Source: Actinobacteria bacterium 21-64-8 (GTDB lineage: Bacteria; Actinomycetota; Acidimicrobiia; Acidimicrobiales; RAAP-2). From it: DNA of 5,807 nucleotides. Below the pieces are notes generated by a model that saw nothing but the letters and a program-made list of their open reading frames with translations, was not told the DNA's origin and did not search any database. Shown here in pieces: positions 1 through 4,850 of this stretch (the stretch's first letter is position 1; every line of letters starts with the position of its first letter). The stretch covers positions 1 to 5,807 of the forward strand of contig NCBD01000111.1 in the NCBI GenBank assembly GCA_002255315.1, in the 5' to 3' direction. A program made the position numbers and the translations under genes.

Positions 1-864
1 GATTGCGGTATTACAGCGCAGGTCGACTCCCGCATCAAGCAGCTGACGCCACGGTCGAGTCGCGACGGCGTCGGGCAACGTGAAGTCGGGAATCCCCCAG
101 GTGAGCAGGCCCCCGGGGGTGGCGTCCTTCTCGTAGACCGTTACCGACGCCCCCGCCTCCACGAGGTCCCAGGCGGCGCCGATGCCGGCGGGTCCCGAAC
201 CAATAATCGCGACCGACAACGCGTCGTCGCGACGAGGCGCGACACTCGGTGCGGGCACCAACACTTGATCGGCGATAAAACGTTCGAGTCGGCCAATCGC
301 GACGGGCACACCGCCGGCGAGAGACCACGTGCACGCGCCCTCACATTGAGCCGACTGATTACACACGCGCGAACAGACGTCGGGCAGAACGCTCGTGCGG
401 CGAAGAATCTCGTGCGCTCGCTCGAGATCGTGGTCGCGAATCGCCGCCACGAACTGAGGAATGTCGTTGTGCGCGGGGCACCCTCGCGTGCACGTGGGAT
501 CGGGACAGTTCAGGCAGCGATTGGCCTCCGCGATGGCCTCGGACCACGTGTCGTAGCCACGACGAGTCTCTTCGACGTTGCCGCGCAGGCGCACGGGTTG
601 ATAGAGCGCGGGGTCGTAACGCTCGCTCACCGCGAGGGGGCCCGCGACGCGAATCGCGGAGAAGGGGCACGTCCTTTCACATTGACGACACCCCACACAG
701 AGCGCGTCCTCGGCACGGGCGGTCCACGAGAGTGGCTCCATCGTGAGCGCACCGACGGGACAGCGTACGACGCACTCTTGACATCCCGCGCAACGGTCAA
801 CCCATACCGTGACGTGGTGGTCGAGGTGCTCGTGTTCACTACCAGAGATTTGCGTGGCGGTCAT
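1..864 (-). CDS. Ferredoxin-fused GltD/NfnB-like FAD-dependent oxidoreductase, C-terminus cut by window edge
   Basis: This is a 288-residue N-terminal part of a flavoprotein related to the small (beta) subunit of glutamate synthase and to NfnB. Translated by hand, it begins MTATQISGSE. Residues 18-73 form a two-cluster ferredoxin domain with Cys25/28/31/35 and Cys56/59/62/66, each ending in CP. A GltD-type Fe-S domain follows, with Cys117/120/125/129 (RCLNCPDPTC...GCP) and Cys164/168/174/178 (VCSRVCNQSAQCEGAC), resembling the GRVC...QCEG.C block of NfnB. At 217-259 comes an FAD-binding Rossmann start, IIGSGPAGIGAA (GxGxxG 222-227), with Glu245 for the ribose and GGLLTWGIP. The rest of the FAD site and the NAD(P)H domain lie beyond the edge. 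The family moves electrons between NAD(P)H, flavin and Fe-S clusters in the cytoplasm. Its place 11 nt after the membrane polyferredoxin gene suggests it is the soluble partner. A true glutamate synthase subunit is less likely, because no large-subunit gene is visible and the added ferredoxin domain is atypical. Confidence 0.88.
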   Translation of the reverse strand, partial: MTATQISGSEHEHLDHHVTVWVDRCAGCQECVVRCPVGALTMEPLSWTARAEDALCVGCRQCERTCPFSAIRVAGPLAVSERYDPALYQPVRLRGNVEETRRGYDTWSEAIAEANRCLNCPDPTCTRGCPAHNDIPQFVAAIRDHDLERAHEILRRTSVLPDVCSRVCNQSAQCEGACTWSLAGGVPVAIGRLERFIADQVLVPAPSVAPRRDDALSVAIIGSGPAGIGAAWDLVEAGASVTVYEKDATPGGLLTWGIPDFTLPDAVATRPWRQLLDAGVDLRCNTAI

Positions 865-877
865 TGCTCGTCCCCCT
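865..877 (-). promoter_or_regulatory. Ribosome binding site overlapping the upstream stop codon
   Basis: On the minus strand AGGGGGA (877 to 871) overlaps the TAG stop of the polyferredoxin gene and sits 6 nt before the ATG at 864. This fixes the start of the oxidoreductase and indicates translational coupling. The same unusual G-run (AGGGGGA) precedes the polyferredoxin gene, so the two genes share a matching initiation signal. Confidence 0.7.
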
Positions 878-2462
878 AGTCCGCGGCGTTCATCAAGACG
901 TACAACACTGCGGTGGCGACGCCGAGCGCCAACGCGAAGGACGTGGCGCTCACCTGCACCGCGCGACGACGTGAACTCACCGGCGCCAAGTCTCGCCCGG
1001 CGATACGCCAGGTCGTCCACATGGCGGCCAGCGTGCCGAGCACCATGACGCCCACCTGCACCGCGATGATGCCCGCGTTCGACGAGATCAGTGACGCGTG
1101 ATAGAGCGACGAACGAGTCGAACCCACGCCGAAGAGGTGGCCAATGGCGACCGGTACGCGCGGGACGTGCTGGAAGAACTTGGGCAATTGGCGCGCGAAG
1201 TAGTCCGCACCTACGACCGGGATGATCCCGTACATGAGCGGCACGAAGTACGTGCGAAACGTACTGGTGCGATCCACGAAGGACCGTCCGCCCGCCGCCG
1301 GCACGAAGTCACGGCGCACAAAGATTCGCGCGATGAGCCACGATGACGCGGCCATCACCAGTGCGACCGCGCCAATAATGCCGAGGTAGCCAATGGGGTC
1401 CGGGTAGTGCGGAAAGATCGTGTGCGCGTTCAACCAGGTGTCGAGATTCATCACCGGCGTCAACGCGTTGAGTTGCTGGTAGACCACCAAGCCAAAGAGC
1501 AGCGCGACCGACCACGCCACGTCGGCGCGACGACGCGTCGGGGCCACGACCGAGGTCAACGGCTTTTGGAGGAAGAGGCCAATGTTGTCCGAGGGGCAGG
1601 CCTTGTAGCACTCCGTGCACAGACCGCACGTCGAGTTCGAGTCGGCGCTGCCCGGCCACGTGTACCAGGGACATCCGTACCCGCTGGCGTCACCGCGCAT
1701 ACAGTCCTTGGTCGCGCAGCTCTGGCAGACCTCGCGATCACGCGTGCGAAAACCCGCGACCGAACCCATCGTGCCGACGGTGCCGATGAGCGCCGTTAAG
1801 GGGCACACGTAACGGCAGAAGGTTCGCCGTTCAAAAATGAGGAAGAACAAGAGCGCGCTGCCCACGATGCCAAGCACCATGTAGCTGGTCGACGCCGGAT
1901 TCCCGGGTCCGGCGATATTGAAGAACTCTTCAATCCACGTCAAGAGTAAGAAGGCGCCGACCGAGAGCAAGAAGCCGTACTGGGCTACCTTCTCGGGCAT
2001 CTTCAGCCCGAGACCGATGCTCGAACCCTTGCGCTGCCAAAAGGCGTGGCGCTGAATCCACTCCCCGAATCCGCCAAAGGGGCACATGGCGCACCACGCG
2101 CGGCCCACGACCACCATCATCACAAAGACGAGACAGAACCAGAGGTACCACGTGATGGCGGTCGCGAAGTTGAGTCCCGGCACGACGGTGCCGAGCAACC
2201 CGATGCCAATGACGAACCAGAAGATGATCTGATTGGGCAGAATTAGGAGGAACTGGAACTTACGATCGTGCAGCAATCGCGCCACCAAGGGGTTACGGGC
2301 GACGTCGAGTCCGGGCGTGGGGTCAGAGGCGCTGAACCTCGCGACCGGCGCGTCGTCGGGCCGACGGGTGTGGATGGCCACCGGGACCGGATCGACGAGG
2401 TGCACGCAGCTCGGTCGGTCCCGTTCGGTGACTGGTGGTGGCGAACCCGTTCGACCTGGCAT
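876..2462 (-). CDS. NapH/NosR-like membrane polyferredoxin (4Fe-4S binding protein)
   Basis: This 528-residue membrane Fe-S protein has an N-terminal hydrophilic stretch (1-65), then roughly nine hydrophobic segments near 70-92, 101-120, 161-176, 193-211, 314-334, 357-381, 403-422, 462-484 and 505-524. Two NapH-type membrane-edge motifs are present: RAWCAMCPFG (Cys124, Cys127) and FCRYVCPLTALIG (Cys216, Cys220). Between the fourth and fifth helices lies a ferredoxin-like domain with Cys246/249/254/264 and the canonical CGLCTECYKACP (Cys279/282/285/289). Twelve motif cysteines fit two or three [4Fe-4S] clusters. Proteins with this architecture (NapH, NosR/NirI and CcoG relatives) pass electrons between the quinone pool or soluble carriers and a partner enzyme. 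The long C-terminal membrane half is not part of NapH itself and I do not recognise it. The ATG at 2462 is chosen because AGGGGGAG lies 5 nt upstream. It is the first gene of the operon with the FAD oxidoreductase. The exact electron donor and acceptor are unknown. Confidence 0.85.
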   Translation of the reverse strand: MPGRTGSPPPVTERDRPSCVHLVDPVPVAIHTRRPDDAPVARFSASDPTPGLDVARNPLVARLLHDRKFQFLLILPNQIIFWFVIGIGLLGTVVPGLNFATAITWYLWFCLVFVMMVVVGRAWCAMCPFGGFGEWIQRHAFWQRKGSSIGLGLKMPEKVAQYGFLLSVGAFLLLTWIEEFFNIAGPGNPASTSYMVLGIVGSALLFFLIFERRTFCRYVCPLTALIGTVGTMGSVAGFRTRDREVCQSCATKDCMRGDASGYGCPWYTWPGSADSNSTCGLCTECYKACPSDNIGLFLQKPLTSVVAPTRRRADVAWSVALLFGLVVYQQLNALTPVMNLDTWLNAHTIFPHYPDPIGYLGIIGAVALVMAASSWLIARIFVRRDFVPAAGGRSFVDRTSTFRTYFVPLMYGIIPVVGADYFARQLPKFFQHVPRVPVAIGHLFGVGSTRSSLYHASLISSNAGIIAVQVGVMVLGTLAAMWTTWRIAGRDLAPVSSRRRAVQVSATSFALALGVATAVLYVLMNAAD

Positions 2463-2467
2463 CTTGG

Positions 2468-2475
2468 CTCCCCCT
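2468..2475 (-). promoter_or_regulatory. Ribosome binding site of the polyferredoxin gene
   Basis: On the minus strand AGGGGGAG ends 5 nt before the ATG at 2462. It supports this start over any internal methionine, since the first membrane helix begins only around residue 70. Confidence 0.7.
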
Positions 2476-2492
2476 ATTGTTTAGTTAGATAC

Positions 2493-2523
2493 TTGACTAT
2501 TACCGTATAACTACTGGTATAGT
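2493..2523 (+). promoter_or_regulatory. Candidate promoter for the response regulator/kinase operon
   Basis: A -35-like TTGACT (2493-2498) is followed after 19 bp by TATAGT (2518-2523). The -10 is preceded by TG and one base (2515-2517), giving the extended -10 form TGNTATAGT. Transcription would start near 2530, inside the 12-bp palindrome, leaving a leader of about 120 nt before the GTG at 2651. The spacing is longer than the ideal 17 bp, but the extended -10 may compensate. Prediction by eye only. Confidence 0.4.
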
Positions 2524-2525
2524 TA

Positions 2526-2537
2526 CGTGATATCACG
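2526..2537. promoter_or_regulatory. Perfect 12-bp palindrome, candidate operator
   Basis: CGTGATATCACG reads identically on both strands. It lies just downstream of the plus-strand -10 and overlaps the predicted minus-strand -10, where a bound protein would block both promoters. Its GTGA...TCAC core loosely recalls CRP/FNR-type half-sites, but the spacing is too short for the classical TGTGA-N6-TCACA site. I cannot name the regulator. Confidence 0.45.
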
Positions 2538-2555
2538 GTTACTGGGAATTGTCAA
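2527..2555 (-). promoter_or_regulatory. Candidate promoter for the polyferredoxin/oxidoreductase operon
   Basis: On the minus strand TTGACA (2555 to 2550) is a perfect -35 match. It is followed after 17 bp by TATCAC (2532 to 2527), a weak -10 with four of six bases. The -35 lies in the right arm of the inverted repeat, mirroring the plus-strand -35 in the left arm. The weak -10 and the overlapping palindrome suggest a promoter that needs an activator or is held repressed; this is inference. Confidence 0.35.
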
Positions 2556-2636
2556 GTACATAACTACACCTAGGAAGATTTAGTGAACATTGACGAGAGG
2601 GTCGGCGCTTCGAACTACGGAGCCAACCCTGTCGCC

Positions 2637-2646
2637 AGGAAGGAGG
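2637..2646 (+). promoter_or_regulatory. Strong Shine-Dalgarno that sets the GTG start
   Basis: AGGAAGGAGG lies 4 nt before GTG at 2651. No ATG in that frame lies at a suitable distance, so this purine run decides the start of the response regulator. Confidence 0.8.
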
Positions 2647-2650
2647 CGTC

Positions 2651-3355
2651 GTGACGAGCCCCGTTGATCACCCCGGGCCCCCACAGCCCGTCGTTCGCGC
2701 CACCGCGCGCGTGCTCATCGTGGACGATCACGTTCTCGTGCGCGAAGGCACGCGCGAACTTCTCCAAAAAGACGACTTCATTGAAGTCGTCGCTTCGTCG
2801 GGGTCGGCCGAGGACGCCCTCCTCGTGCTCGAGACCACACCCGTCGACGTCGCCCTCGTGGACGTGAATCTTCCCGGCGCCAGTGGCCTGGACCTCGCAC
2901 AGCGCCTCGCGACGACGCACCCCCTTATTCGCGTCGTGATTTTGAGTGCCTACGACGAGTACGCCTACGTCGCCAGAGCTCTCGAAGTCGGTGTCGCTGG
3001 CTACCTCTTAAAAACCGCGAGTGCGCAAGAACTCATCAACGCGGTGCACGCCGTCTTCGACGGAGTATTCGTGCTCGATCACGAACTTTCCAAGCGTCTC
3101 ACGGGACCCCGTGAGCGCGGGCCCGGCGACGCCGCGGGACTGACGCCCCGCGAGAGCGACGTTTTGGAACTCCTTGCGCAGGGTCGATCGAACAAGCAGA
3201 TCGCGTCACAACTCGAACTCGGTACGCGCACGGTCGAGGGTTACGTGTCGAATGTTTTGGCCAAGCTGGGCGTCACCTCTCGTACCGAAGCGGTCACCCA
3301 CGCCTTCAGCCATCACCTGGTGAGCGCGCCGAGTTATGACCACCCGCGTTCGTGA
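2651..3355 (+). CDS. NarL/LuxR-family two-component response regulator
   Basis: This 234-residue protein has the two-domain layout of NarL-type regulators, after a short proline-rich N-terminal extension (1-19). Receiver domain, about 20-137: acidic pair Asp25-Asp26 in VLIVDDH, phospho-acceptor Asp71 in ALVDVNLPG, switch residue Ser99 in VVILSAYD and conserved Lys121 in YLLKTAS. All residues needed for phosphorylation are present. DNA-binding LuxR-type HTH, about 163-220: LTPRESDVLELLAQGRSNK, the turn IASQLELG, and the recognition helix TVEGYVSNVLAKLGV, with Tyr198 where His is more usual. It should bind DNA as a dimer when phosphorylated by its kinase. The cognate kinase gene starts inside its last codons (20-nt overlap). 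Because it is divergent from the polyferredoxin operon across a dyad-rich region, that operon and itself are the likeliest targets (inference). Confidence 0.93.
   Translation: MTSPVDHPGPPQPVVRATARVLIVDDHVLVREGTRELLQKDDFIEVVASSGSAEDALLVLETTPVDVALVDVNLPGASGLDLAQRLATTHPLIRVVILSAYDEYAYVARALEVGVAGYLLKTASAQELINAVHAVFDGVFVLDHELSKRLTGPRERGPGDAAGLTPRESDVLELLAQGRSNKQIASQLELGTRTVEGYVSNVLAKLGVTSRTEAVTHAFSHHLVSAPSYDHPRS
2766..2791 (-). terminator. Terminator-like hairpin plus T-run on the antisense strand of the regulator gene
   Basis: Positions 2771-2791 form a perfect inverted repeat: GACGACTTCA, one T, then TGAAGTCGTC. As RNA it gives a 9-bp stem with a 3-nt loop. On the plus strand it is preceded by AAAAA (2766-2770), so a minus-strand transcript would show the hairpin followed by UUUUU, the form of an intrinsic terminator. 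It lies inside codons 41-47 of the response regulator and would stop antisense RNA before it reaches the divergent promoters. It may be a coincidence of coding sequence. Confidence 0.35.
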
Positions 3356-4214
3356 ACCGCGAGACGGCGAGCGCTTCTCACTAGGGCGGATTCTTCATCC
3401 GCCGTGGGGCGAGGGGTCGTTCTGGATCGTGCAGTGCACGCTGCTCGCCATCGTCACGGTGCACTACCTCGTAGACCTGCGACCCTCGATGATCATCACC
3501 ACCTTTCCTACGGGCGTCCCCGTCGCGCTGCTCGTCATACCCATTGGCTACGCCGCGTTGCGCTACGGCCTCACGGGCTCGGTGGCGACCGCGGCGTGGG
3601 CGCTGTTGCTGTGGCTGCCCGATCTCTTGCTCCCCCACGACGAAGGACACGTCGGCGACGACTTGATGAATCTCGCCATCGTCTTCGTGGTCGCCTTCAT
3701 CTTTGGTCGCAGCGTGGAACGCCAACGCCACACGCAGCGCCGCGCCGACGAAGCGACCGCGCGCACGTTGGCCATCGAGGCTGGGTATCGACAGCTCTTC
3801 GAGGCAAACCGGGCGCCCATTGTCGTCCTTGACGAGAAGAGCGTCGTCACCGACGCCAATCACGCCGCGAAGTCGCTCTTCGGTGCGGGCGTGCTCGGAC
3901 GTTCGAGTCGCCACCTCGTGGGTGGGGTGGATCTAGAAGCCCACGCGGGTGACGTGCTCACGCTCAACGACGGTCACGACTATCGACTTGACCTGGTCAC
4001 TATGCCGCTCGGGCCGAGTGCACCACGACGACAACTGAACTTCGAAGACGTCACCCTTTTTGCACTTGGCGCGTCGCCTCGAGTTGCTTGGCAGCCACCG
4101 AGACGTCCCTCCCTCCGTCGCCGACGGTCTGCACGACGCGCGCCGTCAGGCCCTCGACGCCGCGAACAAACTCCGGACCGTGGCGCGCGACCTGCGTCCT
4201 CCCGCGCTCGATGA
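3336..4214 (+). CDS. Sensor histidine kinase, N-terminal fragment (membrane and PAS domains); frameshifted
   Basis: The first 242 residues (to about 4061) are a credible NarL-type sensor kinase front end. Residues 1-25 are cytoplasmic. Four membrane helices follow near 28-46, 53-75, 80-99 and 110-125, with very short loops. A basic linker (128-145) and a PAS domain (about 151-240) come next; the PAS domain opens with YRQLFEANRAPIVVLDE and ends RRQLNFEDVT. After Phe242 the frame is wrong: the remaining 50 residues are arginine/proline-rich out-of-frame sequence ending at 4214. The expected HisKA_3 helix with the ELHD-type phospho-acceptor does not follow in any forward frame. The ATG at 3336 is the first start after an in-frame TGA at 3321 and overlaps the regulator gene by 20 nt, which implies translational coupling; its ribosome site is weak. 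As it stands this product could sense but not phosphorylate. With the following fragment it forms one broken gene; an intact relative would be expected near 480 residues. Confidence 0.8.
   Translation: MTTRVREPRDGERFSLGRILHPPWGEGSFWIVQCTLLAIVTVHYLVDLRPSMIITTFPTGVPVALLVIPIGYAALRYGLTGSVATAAWALLLWLPDLLLPHDEGHVGDDLMNLAIVFVVAFIFGRSVERQRHTQRRADEATARTLAIEAGYRQLFEANRAPIVVLDEKSVVTDANHAAKSLFGAGVLGRSSRHLVGGVDLEAHAGDVLTLNDGHDYRLDLVTMPLGPSAPRRQLNFEDVTLFALGASPRVAWQPPRRPSLRRRRSARRAPSGPRRREQTPDRGARPASSRAR
3385..3403 (+). other. GC-rich hairpin near the 5' end of the kinase gene
   Basis: GGCGGAT and ATCCGCC (7-bp perfect stem) flank the 5-nt loop TCTTC, about 30 nt after the regulator's stop codon. It has no T-run, so it is not an obvious terminator. 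It might lower kinase expression relative to the regulator or stabilise the upstream mRNA, but coding constraint alone could also produce it. Confidence 0.35.
4051..4062 (+). other. Frame-break junction in the kinase gene with loss of the H-box
   Basis: Upstream, the frame reads ...NFEDVTLF (end of PAS). Downstream, the frame shifted by +1 reads SPFLHLARRLELLG, the end of the first dimerisation helix of HisKA_3. Only about a dozen bases, including CCCTTTTT, separate them. The linker and the histidine-bearing helix that should lie between are missing. A net loss leaving remainder 2 on division by 3 would give this phase; by comparison with family architecture, roughly 30-45 codons are absent (estimate, not measured). 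Confidence 0.75.
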
Positions 4215-4671
4215 GCTCGGCCTCGTGCCCGCACTCTCAAGTCTCGCCGTCGACGAGAGCACCTCCGTCGAGAACACCACCATCAACCTGAGCGTGCACG
4301 GCGACGTCGTGCGGCTGAGTCCCGACCTGGAGTTGGCGGCCTTTCGCATCGTCCAAGAGTCAGTGCGCAACGCGCTGCGCCACGCCCACGCGCGCTACGT
4401 GCGCGTCGACGTCAACTTCTCACCTGACGAGCTCCACCTCGTTACGACCGACGATGGCCGTGGTTTCCGCGAAGCCGTCGACTCGTCGCACCCCGCGCCC
4501 CAGGAGATCTCGTCAATGGGGATTGTGGGCATGCGAGAACGAGCTCGGCTCATGAACGGGGTCCTTCGCATTCGCTCGACGCCCGGCGTGGGCACACGCG
4601 TTGAGGCCACATTGCCACTCGTCCTCGCCCACGACGCCACCGCGTTCGGCGAAGCATCACAGCGAGCGTGA
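4060..4671 (+). CDS. Sensor histidine kinase, C-terminal fragment (second dimerisation helix and HATPase_c)
   Basis: This is the rear part of the same kinase, in the +1 frame, open from 4039 (after a TGA at 4036) to the TGA at 4669-4671. Numbered from a possible TTG at 4060, it gives 203 residues. HLARRLELLG (2-11) matches the end of HisKA_3 helix 1. Residues 20-47 are helix 2, ending VARDLRPPALDELGLVPAL, a hallmark of the NarL/DesK-type family. The HATPase_c domain follows: N-box FRIVQESVRNALRHA (95-109), TDDGRGF (130-136), G-box GIVGMRERARLM (154-165) and STPGVGTRVEATLPL (173-187). All ATP-binding motifs look intact, so the damage is recent or artefactual. There is no ribosome binding site before 4060, so independent translation is doubtful. 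The short GLHD at 23-26 is in helix 2 and is not the phospho-acceptor motif. Best regarded as one broken gene with the preceding fragment. Confidence 0.8.
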   Translation: MHLARRLELLGSHRDVPPSVADGLHDARRQALDAANKLRTVARDLRPPALDELGLVPALSSLAVDESTSVENTTINLSVHGDVVRLSPDLELAAFRIVQESVRNALRHAHARYVRVDVNFSPDELHLVTTDDGRGFREAVDSSHPAPQEISSMGIVGMRERARLMNGVLRIRSTPGVGTRVEATLPLVLAHDATAFGEASQRA

Positions 4672-4850
4672 CCGAGCCGAGGGGCGTGGCGACGTCGTCG
4701 CGAGTGTCGGTGAGTCGTTGCGCAACGCGAGCTATCGCTCCTGCGTTGGCTCGCGAGAGGTCTCGCCACTGACGTTGTGGCGCGACGGGCACGGAGTTGA
4801 ACCACTCGCTTCGACCACGAAGACTGCCTTCCGCCCACTACGTTGGACTC
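4672..4850. other. Intergenic gap with two short palindromes, no gene seen
   Basis: No convincing coding sequence lies here on either strand. A perfect 12-bp palindrome CGTTGCGCAACG is at 4716-4727, and GCGACG-T-CGTCGC at 4689-4701. Neither is followed by a T-run, so no intrinsic terminator for the kinase operon can be assigned. The palindromes could be operator-like or chance in CG-rich sequence. Confidence 0.4.

Larger units (their letters stand above)
2479..2569. repeat. Long imperfect inverted repeat spanning the divergent promoters
   Basis: The left arm (2479-2504) and the reverse complement of the right arm (2544-2569) agree at 21 of 26 positions, counted by hand. The best block is the perfect pair TACTTGAC (2490-2497) and GTCAAGTA (2551-2558); TAGTTA (2482-2487) and TAACTA (2561-2566) are also perfect. 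Both pairs share the same centre, near 2524. The arms are separated by 39 bp, which is far for a single regulator dimer. The arrangement may instead be two copies of one binding site facing opposite ways, one per promoter. Confidence 0.65.
2463..2650. promoter_or_regulatory. Divergent intergenic control region, AT-rich core
   Basis: These 188 bp separate the divergent starts of the polyferredoxin and the response regulator. The stretch from about 2476 to 2567 is markedly AT-rich against a GC-rich genome and carries nested dyad symmetries and promoter-like hexamers, listed separately. Four copies of TAGTTA or its complement TAACTA occur (2482-2487, 2508-2513, 2520-2525, 2561-2566). From about 2580 to 2636 nothing structured is seen; it is probably the leader of the response-regulator mRNA. 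Confidence 0.7.

Noticed and set aside
265..879. Plus-strand 204-residue open frame over the oxidoreductase gene
   Set aside because: It is antisense to a gene with four complete cysteine-cluster motifs and a Rossmann signature; its translation is Arg/Ala/Thr-rich without domains, as expected from GC-rich complement.
2463..2650. Classical FNR, NarL 7-2-7, Rex or DosR box in the divergent region
   Set aside because: TTGAC and GTCAA are present but far apart, and no heptamer pair or extended consensus fits on either strand; only generic dyads can be claimed.
4056..4064. Programmed ribosomal frameshift at the T5 run in the kinase gene
   Set aside because: A +1 slip would join the two frames, but the product would still lack the phospho-acceptor helix, so slippage alone does not explain the gap. 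A homopolymer sequencing error fails for the same reason.
4129..4140. GLHD motif in the C-terminal kinase fragment as a possible H-box
   Set aside because: It lies only about 20 residues before DLRPPALDELGL, which places it in dimerisation helix 2; the true H-box sits in helix 1, before RLELL.
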